Shown here: positions 26,556 through 38,791 of the stretch, in pieces
Layout of the letters: each line of letters begins with the position of its first letter
How positions within the stretch are numbered: the stretch's first letter is position 1
Origin: Osmia lignaria lignaria
Taxonomy: Eukaryota > Arthropoda > Insecta > Hymenoptera > Megachilidae
Direction of reading: 5' to 3'
Assembly (NCBI RefSeq): GCF_051020975.1
Contig: NW_027478162.1
Location: 22,816,001-22,880,000 of the forward strand
DNA: 64,000 nt
Position numbers and translations under genes: made by a program
Notes under the pieces: model-generated
The model's database searches: none
Told to the model about the DNA's origin: nothing
What the model saw: only the letters and a program-made list of their open reading frames with translations

Positions 26556-29131
26556 TTGCAGATTTATCTCAAGGGAAGGGGCCTGTCGGACATAATTCGA
26601 GATATTTCTTCTTCTTGTTGTTCTTCTTCTGCACAGCTAAGCTGGAAGTGGCATTTGCGGCTCGCACTAGTGCAGAGTTATCTCAAAGAAAGGGGCCACG
26701 GTGTTTCTGTATCTCTATTATGTTGGTGCGGCTTCGGAACTTTTAAATATCTCGATATATCTCGAAAACTACGCTTCTGATCAAAAAATATCATAGAACA
26801 TAAATTGTAGGAAACATAATTTTCTACAAAAAACGTCTCTCAACATTTTGCCATAGCTCGCTTCGTTTCCGAGATATTTGCAGATTCAGCTCAAAGGAAC
26901 TGGCCTGACGGACATATCTCGAGATATTTCTTCTTCTTGTTGTTCTTCTTCTGCACAGCTAAGCTGGAAGTGGCATTTGCGGCTCGCACTAGTGCAGAGT
27001 TATCTCAAAGAAAGGAGCCACGGTGTTTCTGTATCTCTATTATGTTGGTGCGGCTTCGGAACTTTTAAATATCTCGATATATCTCGAAAACTACGCTCCT
27101 GATCAAAAAATATCATAGAACATAAATTGTAGGAAACATAATTCACTACAAAAAACGTCTCTTAACATTTTGCCATAGCTCGCTTCGTTTCCGAGATATT
27201 TGCAGATTCAGCTCAAAGGAACGGGCCTGACGGACATATTTCGAGATACTTCTTCTTCTTGTTGTTCTTCCTCTGCACAGCTAAGCTGGAAGTGGCATTT
27301 GCAGCTCGCAATAGTGCAGAGTTATCTCAAAGAAAGGGGCCACGGTGTTTCTGTATCTCTATTATGTTGGTGCGGCTTCGGAACTTTTAAATATCTTGAT
27401 ATATCTCGAGAACTACGCATCTGATCAAAAAATATCATAGAACATAAAAAATAGGAAACTTAATTCTCTACAAAAAAGGTCTCTTAACATTTTGCCATAG
27501 CTCGCTTCGTTCCCGAGATATTTGCAGATTTATCTCAAGGGAAGGGGCCTGACCGACATATTTCGAGATATTTCTTCTTCTTGTTGTTCTTCTTCTGCAC
27601 ACCTAAGCTGGAAGTGGCATTTGCGGCTCGCACTAGTGCAGAGTTATCTCAAAGAAAGGGGCCACGGTGTTTCTGTATCTCTATTATGTTGGTGCGGCTT
27701 CGGAACTTTTAAATATCTTGATATATTTCGAGAACTACGCATCTGATCAAAAAATATCATAGAAGATAAAAAGTAGGAAACTTAATTCTCTACAAAAAAG
27801 GTCTCTTAACATTTCGCCATAGCTCGCTTCGTTTCCGAGATATTTGCAGATTTATCTGAAGGGAAGGGGCCTGTCGGACATAATTCGAGATATTTCTTCT
27901 TCTTGTTGTTCTTCTTCTGCACAGCTAAGCTGGAAGTGGCATTTGCGGCTCGCACTAGTGCAGAGTTATCTCAAAGAAAGGGGCCACGGTGTTTCTGTAT
28001 CTCTATTATGTTGGTGCGGCTTCGGAACTTTTAAATATCTCGATATATCTCGAGAACTACGCATCTGATCAAAAAATATCATAGAACATAAAAAGTAGGA
28101 AACTTAATTCTCTACAAAAAAGGTCTCTTAACATTTTGCCATAGCTCGCTTCGTTTCCGAGATATTTGCAGATTTATCTCAAGGGAAGGGTCCTGACGGA
28201 CATATTTCGAGATATTTCTTCTTCTTGTTGTTCTTCTTCTGCACAGCTAAGCTGGAAGTGGCATTTGCAGCGCGCAATAGTGCAGAGTTATCTCAAAGAA
28301 AGGGGCCACGGTGTTTCTGTATCTCTATTATGTTGGTGCGGCTTCGGAACTTTTAAATATCTTGATATATTTCGAGAACTACGCATCTGATCAAAAAATA
28401 TCACAGAAGATAAAAAGTAGGAAACTTAATTCTCTACAAAAAAGGTCTCTTAACATTTCGCCATAGCTCGCTTCGTTTCCGAGATATTTGCAGATTTATC
28501 TCAAGGGAAGGGGCCTGTCGGACATAATTCGAGATATTTCTTCTTCTTGTTGTTCTTCTTCTGCACAGCTAAGCTGGAAGTGGCATTTGCGGCTCGCACT
28601 AGTGCAGAGTTATCTCAAAGAAAGGGGCCACGGTGTTTCTGTATCTCTATTATGTTGGTGCGGCTTCGGAACTTTTAAATATCTCGATATATCTCGAAAA
28701 CTACGCTTCTGATCAAAAAATATCATAGAACATAAATTGTAGGAAACATAATTTTCTACAAAAAACGTCTCTCAACATTTTGCCATAGCTCGCTTCGTTT
28801 CCGAGATATTTGCAGATTCAGCTCAAAGGAACTGGCCTGACGGACATATTTCGAGATATTTCTTCTTCTTGTTGTTCTTCTTCTGCACAGCTAAGCTGGA
28901 AGTGGCATTTGCGGCTCGCACTAGTGCAGAGTTATCTCAAAGAAAGGAGCCACGGTGTTTCTGTATCTCTATTATGTTGGTGCGGCTTCGGAACTTTTAA
29001 ATATCTCGATATATCTCGAAAACTACGCTCCTGATCAAAAAATATCATAGAACATAAATTGTAGGAAACATAATTCACTACAAAAAACGTCTCTTAACAT
29101 TTTGCCATAGCTCGCTTCGTTTCCGAGATAT

Positions 29132-29453
29132 TTGCAGATTCAGCTCAAAGGAACGGGCCTGACGGACATATTTCGAGATACTTCTTCTTCTTGTTGTTCT
29201 TCCTCTGCACAGCTAAGCTGGAAGTGGCATTTGCAGCTCGCAATAGTGCAGAGTTATCTCAAAGAAAGGGGCCACGGTGTTTCTGTATCTCTATTATGTT
29301 GGTGCGGCTTCGGAACTTTTAAATATCTCGATATATCTCGAAAACTACGCTTCTGATCAAAAAATATCATAGAACATAAATTGTAGGAAACATAATTTTC
29401 TACAAAAAACGTCTCTCAACATTTTGCCATAGCTCGCTTCGTTTCCGAGATAT
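29132..29453 (+). repeat. Hybrid monomer Q2/S
   Basis: Starts as Q2 and switches, between GCTTCGGAAC and CTCGATATATCTCG, to the S tail (ACGCTTCTG, AATTTTCTAC, GTCTCTCAAC). A Q1 monomer follows, so the unit 28488-30419 reads S-Q1-Q2/S-Q1-Q2-T', the expansion product expected from unequal exchange between Q2 and S. Confidence 0.88.
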
Positions 29454-32400
29454 TTGCAGATTCAGCTCAAAGGAACTGGCCTGACGGACATATTTCGAGA
29501 TATTTCTTCTTCTTGTTGTTCTTCTTCTGCACAGCTAAGCTGGAAGTGGCATTTGCGGCTCGCACTAGTGCAGAGTTATCTCAAAGAAAGGAGCCACGGT
29601 GTTTCTGTATCTCTATTATGTTGGTGCGGCTTCGGAACTTTTAAATATCTCGATATATCTCGAAAACTACGCTCCTGATCAAAAAATATCATAGAACATA
29701 AATTGTAGGAAACATAATTCACTACAAAAAACGTCTCTTAACATTTTGCCATAGCTCGCTTCGTTTCCGAGATATTTGCAGATTCAGCTCAAAGGAACGG
29801 GCCTGACGGACATATTTCGAGATACTTCTTCTTCTTGTTGTTCTTCCTCTGCACAGCTAAGCTGGAAGTGGCATTTGCAGCTCGCAATAGTGCAGAGTTA
29901 TCTCAAAGAAAGGGGCCACGGTGTTTCTGTATCTCTATTATGTTGGTGCGGCTTCGGAACTTTTAAATATCTTGATATATCTCGAGAACTACGCATCTGA
30001 TCAAAAAATATCATAGAACATAAAAAATAGGAAACTTAATTCTCTACAAAAAAGGTCTCTTAACATTTTGCCATAGCTCGCTTCGTTCCCGAGATATTTG
30101 CAGATTTATCTCAAGGGAAGGGGCCTGACCGACATATTTCGAGATATTTCTTCTTCTTGTTGTTCTTCTTCTGCACACCTAAGCTGGAAGTGGCATTTGC
30201 GGCTCGCACTAGTGCAGAGTTATCTCAAAGAAAGGGGCCACGGTGTTTCTGTATCTCTATTATGTTGGTGCGGCTTCGGAACTTTTAAATATCTTGATAT
30301 ATTTCGAGAACTACGCATCTGATCAAAAAATATCATAGAAGATAAAAAGTAGGAAACTTAATTCTCTACAAAAAAGGTCTCTTAACATTTCGCCATAGCT
30401 CGCTTCGTTTCCGAGATATTTGCAGATTTATCTGAAGGGAAGGGGCCTGTCGGACATAATTCGAGATATTTCTTCTTCTTGTTGTTCTTCTTCTGCACAG
30501 CTAAGCTGGAAGTGGCATTTGCGGCTCGCACTAGTGCAGAGTTATCTCAAAGAAAGGGGCCACGGTGTTTCTGTATCTCTATTATGTTGGTGCGGCTTCG
30601 GAACTTTTAAATATCTCGATATATCTCGAGAACTACGCATCTGATCAAAAAATATCATAGAACATAAAAAGTAGGAAACTTAATTCTCTACAAAAAAGGT
30701 CTCTTAACATTTTGCCATAGCTCGCTTCGTTTCCGAGATATTTGCAGATTTATCTCAAGGGAAGGGTCCTGATGGACATATTTCGAGATATTTCTTCTTC
30801 TTGTTGTTCTTCTTCTGCACAGCTAAGCTGGAAGTGGCATTTGCAGCGCGCAATAGTGCAGAGTTATCTCAAAGAAAGGGGCCACGGTGTTTCTGTATCT
30901 CTATTATGTTGGTGCGGCTTCGGAACTTTTAAATATCTTGATATATTTCGAGAACTACGCATCTGATCAAAAAATATCACAGAAGATAAAAAGTAGGAAA
31001 CTTAATTCTCTACAAAAAAGGTCTCTTAACATTTCGCCATAGCTCGCTTCGTTTCCGAGATATTTGCAGATTTATCTCAAGGGAAGGGGCCTGTCGGACA
31101 TAATTCGAGATATTTCTTCTTCTTGTTGTTCTTCTTCTGCACAGCTAAGCTGGAAGTGGCATTTGCGGCTCGCACTAGTGCAGAGTTATCTCAAAGAAAG
31201 GGGCCACGGTGTTTCTGTATCTCTATTATGTTGGTGCGGCTTCGGAACTTTTAAATATCTCGATATATCTCGAAAACTACGCTTCTGATCAAAAAATATC
31301 ATAGAACATAAATTGTAGGAAACATAATTTTCTACAAAAAACGTCTCTCAACATTTTGCCATAGCTCGCTTCGTTTCCGAGATATTTGCAGATTCAGCTC
31401 AAAGGAACTGGCCTGACGGACATATTTCGAGATATTTCTTCTTCTTGTTGTTCTTCTTCTGCACAGCTAAGCTGGAAGTGGCATTTGCTGCTCGCACTAG
31501 TGCAGAGTTATCTCAAAGAAAGGAGCCACGGTGTTTCTGTATCTCTATTATGTTGGTGCGGCTTCGGAACTTTTAAATATCTCGATATATCTCGAAAACT
31601 ACGCTTCTGATCAAAAAATATCATAGAACATAAATTGTAGGAAACATAATTCACTACAAAAAACGTCTCTTAACATTTTGCCATAGCTCGCTTCGTTTCC
31701 GAGATATTTGCAGATTCAGCTCAAAGGAACGGGCCTGACGGACATATTTCGAGATACTTCTTCTTCTTGTTGTTCTTCCTCTGCACAGCTAAGCTGGAAG
31801 TGGCATTTGCAGCTCGCAATAGTGCAGAGTTATCTCAAAGAAAGGGGCCACGGTGTTTCTGTATCTCTATTATGTTGGTGCGGCTTCGGAACTTTTAAAT
31901 ATCTTGATATATCTCGAGAACTACGCATCTGATCAAAAAATATCATAGAACATAAAAAATAGGAAACTTAATTCTCTACAAAAAAGGTCTCTTAACATTT
32001 TGCCATAGCTCGCTTCGTTCCCGAGATATTTGCAGATTTATCTCAAGGGAAGGGGCCTGACCGACATATTTCGAGATATTTCTTCTTCTTGTTGTTCTTC
32101 TTCTGCACACCTAAGCTGGAAGTGGCATTTGCGGCTCGCACTAGTGCAGAGTTATCTCAAAGAAAGGGGCCACGGTGTTTCTGTATCTCTATTATGTTGG
32201 TGCGGCTTCGGAACTTTTAAATATCTTGATATATTTCGAGAACTACGCATCTGATCAAAAAATATCATAGAAGATAAAAAGTAGGAAACTTAATTCTCTA
32301 CAAAAAAGGTCTCTTAACATTTCGCCATAGCTCGCTTCGTTTCCGAGATATTTGCAGATTTATCTCAAGGGAAGGGGCCTGTCGGACATAATTCGAGATA

Positions 32401-32995
32401 TTTCTTCTTCTTGTTGTTCTTCTTCTGCACAGCTAAGCTGGAAGTGGCATTTGCGGCTCGCACTAGTGCAGAGTTATCTCAAAGAAAGGGGCCACGGTGT
32501 TTCTGTATCTCTATTATGTTGGTGCGGCTTCGGAACTTTTAAATATCTCGATATATCTCGAAAACTACGCTTCTGATCAAAAAATATCGTAGAACATAAA
32601 TTGTAGGAAACATAATTCTCTACAAAAAACGTCTCTTAACATTTTGCCATAGCTCGCTTCGTTTCCGAGATATTTGCAGATTCAGCTCAAAGGAACTGGC
32701 CTGACGGACATATTTCGAGATATTTCGTCTTCTTGTTGTTCTTCTTCTGCACAGCTAAGCTGGAAGTGGCATTTGCGGCTCGCACTAGTGCAGAGTTATC
32801 TCAAAGAAAGGAGCCACGGTGTTTCTGTATCTCTATTATGTTGGTGCGGCTTCGGAACTTTTAAATATCTCGATATATCTCGAAAACTACGCTTCTGATC
32901 AAAAAATATCATAGAACATAAATTGTAGGAAACATAATTCTCTACAAAAAAGGTCTCTTAACATTTTGCCATAGCTCGCTTCGTTTCCGAGATAT

Positions 32996-33961
32996 TTGCA
33001 GATTTATCTCAAGGGAAGGGGCCTGACGGACATATTTCGAGATATTTCTTCTTCTTGTTGTTCTTCTTCTGCACAGCTAAGCTGGAAGTGGCATTTGCAG
33101 CGCGCAATAGTGCAGAGTTATCTCAAAGAAAGGGGCCACGGTGTTTCTGTATCTCTATTATGTTGGTGCGGCTTCGGAACTTTTAAATATCTTGATATAT
33201 TTCGAGAACTACGCATCTGATCAAAAAATATCATAGAAGATAAAAAGTAGGAAACTTAATTCTCTACAAAAAAGGTCTCTTAACATTTCGCCATAGCTCG
33301 CTTCGTTTCCGAGATATTTGCAGATTTATCTCAAGGGAAGGGGCCTGTCGGACATATTTCGAGATATTTCTTCTTCTTGTTGTTCTTCTTCTGCACAGCT
33401 AAGCTGGAAGTGGCATTTGCGGCTCGCACTAGTGCAGAGTTATCTCAAAGAAAGGGGCCACGGTGTTTCTGTATCTCTATTATGTTGGTGCGGCTTCGGA
33501 ACTTTTAAATATCTCGATATATCTCGAAAACTACGCTTCTGATCAAAAAATATCATAGAACATAAATTGTAGGAAACATAATTCTCTACAAAAAACGTCT
33601 CTTAACATTTTGCCATAGCTCGCTTCGTTTCCGAGATATTTGCAGATTCAGCTCAAAGGAACTGGCCTGACGGACATATTTCGAGATATTTCTTCTTCTT
33701 GTTGTTCTTCCTCTGCACAGCTAAGCTGGAAGTGGCATTTGCAGCTCGCAATAGTGCAGAGTTATCTCAAAGAAAGGGGCCACGGTGTTTCTGTATCTCT
33801 ATTATGTTGGTGCGGCTTCGGAACTTTTAAATATCTTGATATATTTCGAGAACTACGCATCTGATCAAAAAATATCATAGAAGATAAAAAGTAGGAAACT
33901 TAATTCTCTACAAAAAAGGTCTCTTAACATTTCGCCATAGCTCGCTTGGTTTCCGAGATAT
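32996..33961 (+). repeat. B-S'-Q3 trimer HOR, copy 1
   Basis: B (CAGCGCGCAAT, ATATTTCGAGAAC), S' (CCTGTCGGACATATTTCG) and Q3 (GATTCAGCTCAAAGGAAC with TTCCTCTGC and an ATATTTCGAGAAC end). Repeated at 35250 and 36538. It replaces the tetramer as the local building block. Confidence 0.9.
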
Positions 33962-35249
33962 TTGCAGATTTATCTCAAGGGAAGGGGCCTGTCGGACATA
34001 ATTCGAGATATTTCTTCTTCTTGTTGTTCTTCTTCTGCACAGCTAAGCTGGAAGTGGCATTTGCGGCTCGCTCTAGTGCAGAGTTATCTCAAAGAAAGGG
34101 GCCACGGTGTTTCTGTATCTCTATTATGTTGGTGCGGCTTCGGAACTTTTAAATATCTCGATATATCTCGAAAACTACGCTTCTGATCAAAAAATATCAT
34201 AGAACATAAATTGTAGGAAACATAATTCTCTACAAAAAACGTCTCTTAACATTTTGCCATAGCTCGCTTCGTTTCCGAGATATTTGCAGATTCAGCTCAA
34301 AGGAACTGGCCTGACGGACATATTTCGAGATATTTCTTCTTCTTGTTGTTCTTCTTCTGCACAGCTAAGCTGGAAGTGGCATTTGCGGCTCGCACTAGTG
34401 CAGAGTTATCTCAAAGAAAGGAGCCACGGTGTTTCTGTATCTCTATTATGTTGGTGCGGCTTCGGAACTTTTAAATATCTCGATATATCTCGAAAACTAC
34501 GCTTCTGATCAAAAAATATCGTAGAACATAAATTGTAGGAAACATAATTCACTACAAAAAACGTCTCTTAACATTTTGCCATAGCTCGCTTCGTTTCCGA
34601 GATATTTGCAGATTCAGCTCAAAGGAACGGGCCTGACGGACATATTTCGAGATATTTCTTCTTCTTGTTGTTCTTCTTCTGCACAGCTAAGCTGGAAGTG
34701 GCATTTGCGGCTCGCACTAGTGCAGAGTTATCTCAAAGAAAGGGGCCACGGTGTTTCTGTATCTCTATTATGTTGGTGCGGCTTCGGAACTTTTAAATAT
34801 CTCGATATATCTCGAAAACTACGCTTCTGACCAAAAAATATCATAGATCCTAAATTGTAGGAAACATAATTCTCTACAAAAAAGTTCTCTTAACATTTTG
34901 CCATAGCTCGCTTCGTTTCCGAGATATTTGCAGATATATCTCAAGGGAAGGGGCCTGACGGACATATTTCGAGATATTTCTTCTTCTTGTTGATCTTCTT
35001 CTGCACAGCTAAGCTGGAAGTGGCATTTACAGCTCGCAATAGTGCAGAGTTATCTCAAAGAAAGGGGCCGCGGTGTTTCTGTATCTCTATTATGTTGGTG
35101 CTGCTTCGGAACTTTTAAATATCTTGATATATCTCGAGAACTACGCCTCTGATCGAAAAATATCATAGTACATAAAAAGTAGGAAACTTAATTCTCTACA
35201 AAAAAGGTCTCTTAATATTTTGCCATAGCTCGCTTCGTTTCCGAGATAT
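33962..35249 (+). repeat. Four monomers: S, Q1, Q1-like, diverged
   Basis: 33962 is an S copy with TTGGTTTCCGAG and GGCTCGCTCTAG; 34284 Q1; 34606 a Q1/Q2 mixture whose tail CTGACCAAAAAATATC resembles that of 19150; 34928 has private TTGTTGATCTTC and GGGGCCGCGG. The S-Q1 pair recurs at 38148-38791. Confidence 0.85.
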
Positions 35250-36215
35250 TTGCAGATTTATCTCAAGGGAAGGGGCCTGACGGACATATTTCGAGATATT
35301 TCTTCTTCTTGTTGTTCTTCTTCTGCACAGCTAAGCTGGAAGTGGCATTTGCAGCGCGCAATAGTGCAGAGTTATCTCAAAGAAAGGGGCCACGGTGTTT
35401 CTGTATCTCTATTATGTTGGTGCGGCTTCGGAACTTTTAAATATCTTGATATATTTCGAGAACTACGCATCTGATCAAAAAATATCATAGAAGATAAAAA
35501 GTAGGAAACTTAATTCTCTACAAAAAAGGTCTCTTAACATTTCGCCATAGCTCGCTTCGTTTCCGAGATATTTGCAGATTTATCTCAAGGGAAGGGGCCT
35601 GTCGGACATATTTCGAGATATTTCTTCTTCTTGTTGTTCTTCTTCTGCACAGCTAAGCTGGAAGTGGCATTTGCGGCTCGCACTAGTGCAGAGTTATCTC
35701 AAAGAAAGGGGCCACGGTGTTTCTGTATCTCTATTATGTTGGTGCGGCTTCGGAACTTTTAAATATCTCGATATATCTCGAAAACTACGCTTCTGATCAA
35801 AAAATATCATAGAACATAAATTGTAGGAAACATAATTCTCTACAAAAAACGTCTCTTAACATTTTGCCATAGCTCGCTTCGTTTCCGAGATATTTGCAGA
35901 TTCAGCTCAAAGGAACTGGCCTGACGGACATATTTCGAGATATTTCTTCTTCTTGTTGTTCTTCCTCTGCACAGCTAAGCTGGAAGTGGCATTTGCAGCT
36001 CGCAATAGTGCAGAGTTATCTCAAAGAAAGGGGCCACGGTGTTTCTGTATCTCTATTATGTTGGTGCGGCTTCGGAACTTTTAAATATCTTGATATATTT
36101 CGAGAACTACGCATCTGATCAAAAAATATCATAGAAGATAAAAAGTAGGAAACTTAATTCTCTACAAAAAAGGTCTCTTAACATTTTGCCATAGCTCGCT
36201 TCGTTTCCGAGATAT
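35250..36215 (+). repeat. B-S'-Q3 trimer HOR, copy 2
   Basis: Near-identical to 32996-33961 (offset 2254 bp). Preceded by an AATATTTTGCC variant in the previous monomer tail. Confidence 0.9.
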
Positions 36216-36537
36216 TTGCAGATATATCTCAAGGAAAGGGGCCTGCCGGACATATTTCGAGATATTTCTTCTTCTTGTTGTTCTTCTTCTGCACAGCTAA
36301 GCTGGAAGTGGCATTTACAGCTCGCAATAGTGCAGAGTTATCTCAAAGAAAGGGGCCACGGTGTTTCTGTATCTCTATTATGTTGGTGCTGCTTCGGAAC
36401 TTTTAAATATCTTGATATATCTCGAGAACTACGCATCTGATCAAAAAATATCATAGTACATAAAAAGTAGGAAACTTAATTCTCTACAAAAAAGGTCTCT
36501 TAACATTTTGCCATAGCTCGCTTCGTTTCCGAGATAT
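36216..36537 (+). repeat. Single P-type monomer
   Basis: CTCAAGGAAAGG, CCTGCCGGAC and GGTGCTGCTTCGG link it to 15286 in the older block more than 20 kb away. It separates two trimer HOR copies. Confidence 0.85.
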
Positions 36538-37503
36538 TTGCAGATTTATCTCAAGGGAAGGGGCCTGACGGACATATTTCGAGATATTTCTTCTTCTTGT
36601 TGTTCTTCTTCTGCACAGCTAAGCTGGAAGTGGCATTTGCAGCGCGCAATAGTGCAGAGTTATCTCAAAGAAAGGGGCCACGGTGTTTCTGTATCTCTAT
36701 TATGTTGGTGCGGCTTCGGAACTTTTAAATATCTTGATATATTTCGAGAACTACGCATCTGATTAAAAAATATCATAGAAGATAAAAAGTAGGAAACTTA
36801 ATTCTCTACAAAAAAGGTCTCTTAACATTTCGCCATAGCTCGCTTCGTTTCCGAGATATTTGCAGATTTATCTCAAGGGAAGGGGCCTGTCGGACATATT
36901 TCGAGATATTTCTTCTTCTTGTTGTTCTTCTTCTGCACAGCTAAGCTGGAAGTGGCATTTGCGGCTCGCACTAGTGCAGAGTTATCTCAAAGAAAGGGGC
37001 CACGGTGTTTCTGTATCTCTATTATGTTGGTGCGGCTTCGGAACTTTTAAATATCTCGATATATCTCGAAAACTACGCTTCTGATCAAAAAATATCATAG
37101 AACATAAATTGTAGGAGACATAATTCTCTACAAAAAACGTCTCTTAACATTTTGCCATAGCTCGCTTCGTTTCCGAGATATTTGCAGATTCAGCTCAAAG
37201 GAACTGGCCTGACGGACATATTTCGAGATATTTCTTCTTCTTGTTGTTCTTCCTCTGCACAGCTAAGCTGGAAGTGGCATTTGCAGCTCGCAATAGTGCA
37301 GAGTTATCTCAAAGAAAGGGGCCACGGTGTTTCTGTATCTCTATTATGTTGGTGCGGCTTCGGAACTTTTAAATATCTTGATATATTTCGAGAACTACGC
37401 ATCTGATCAAAAAATATCATAGAAGATAAAAAGTAGGAAACTTAATTCTCTACAAAAAAGGTCTCTTAACATTTCGCCATAGCTCGCTTCGTTTCCGAGA
37501 TAT
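36538..37503 (+). repeat. B-S'-Q3 trimer HOR, copy 3
   Basis: Third copy of the trimer; private changes CTGATTAAAAAA and GTAGGAGACAT. Confidence 0.9.
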
Positions 37504-38791
37504 TTGCAGATTTATCTCAAGGGAAGGGGCCTGTCGGACATATTTCGAGATATTTCTTCTTCTTGTTGTTCTTCTTCTGCACAGCTAAGCTGGAAGTGGC
37601 ATTTGCGGCTCGCACTAGTGCAGAGTTATCTCAAAGAAAGGGGCCACGGTGTTTCTGTATCTCTATTATGTTGGTGCGGCTTCGGAACTTTTAAATATCT
37701 CGATATATCTCGAAAACTACGCTTCTGATCAAAAAATATCATAGAACATAAATTGTAGGAAACATAATTCTCTACAAAAAACGTCTCTTAACATTTTGCC
37801 ATAGCTCGCTTCGTTTCCGAGATATTTGCAGATTCAGCTCAAAGGAACTGGCCTGACGGACATATTTCGAGATATTTCTTCTTCTTGTTGTTCTTCCTCT
37901 GCACAGCTAAGCTGGAAGTGGCATTTGCAGCTCGCAATAGTGCAGAGTTATCTCAAAGAAAGGGGCCACGGTGTTTCTGTATCTCTATTATGTTGGTGCG
38001 GCTTCGGAACTTTTAAATATCTTGATATATTTCGAGAACTACGCATCTGATCAAAAAATATCATAGAAGATAAAAAGTAGGAAACTTAATTCTCTACAAA
38101 AAAGGTCTCTTAACATTTCGCCATAGCTCGCTTGGTTTCCGAGATATTTGCAGATTTATCTCAAGGGAAGGGGCCTGTCGGACATAATTCGAGATATTTC
38201 TTCTTCTTGTTGTTCTTCTTCTGCACAGCTAAGCTGGAAGTGGCATTTGCGGCTCGCACTAGTGCAGAGTTATCTCAAAGAAAGGGGCCACGGTGTTTCT
38301 GTATCTCTATTATGTTGGTGCGGCTTCGGAACTTTTAAATATCTCGATATATCTCGAAAACTACGCTTCTGATCAAAAAATATCATAGAACATAAATTGT
38401 AGAAAACATAATTCTCTACAAAAAACGTCTCTTAACATTTTGCCATAGCTCGCTTCGTTTCCGAGATATTTGCAGATTCAGCTCAAAGGAACTGGCCTGA
38501 CGGACATATTTCGAGATATTTCTTCTTCTTGTTGTTCTTCTTCTGCACAGCTAAGCTGGAAGTGGCATTTGCGGCTCGCACTAGTGCAGAGTTATCTCAA
38601 AGAAAGGAGCCACGGTGTTTCTGTATCTCTATTATGTTGGTGCGGCTTCGGAACTTTTAAATATCTCGATATATCTCGAAAACTACGCTTCTGATCAAAA
38701 AATATCATAGAACATAAATTGTAGGAAACATAATTCACTACAAAAAACGTCTCTTAACATTTTGCCATAGCTCGCTTCGTTTCCGAGATAT
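37504..38791 (+). repeat. S'-Q3-S-Q1 block, copied from 33318-34605
   Basis: Same order and the same TTGGTTTCCGAG variant in the S monomer at 38148 as at 33962. Offset is 4186 bp, thirteen monomers. Confidence 0.88.

Larger units (their letters stand above)
19794..32995 (+). repeat. Regular HOR domain S-Q1-Q2-T', 1288-bp unit
   Basis: 41 monomers, all 322 bp. Complete tetramers are at 19794, 21082, 22370, 24302, 26556 and 31064. Between them are two-monomer spacers S*-M or S*-V (23658, 27844, 30420), a shortened three-monomer unit (25590), an enlarged six-monomer unit (28488) and a two-monomer remainder (32352). T' is T with GCACACCTAAGC and the ATATTTCGAGAAC and AGATAAAAAG tail. Adjacent tetramers differ by only a few bases over 1288, so this is the most recently homogenised part of the window. 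Confidence 0.93.

Noticed and set aside
19794..32995. HOR pattern as an assembly artefact
   Set aside because: Units carry private single-base changes, hybrids and unequal lengths, which a simple duplicated contig would not show. Raw-read support cannot be checked here.
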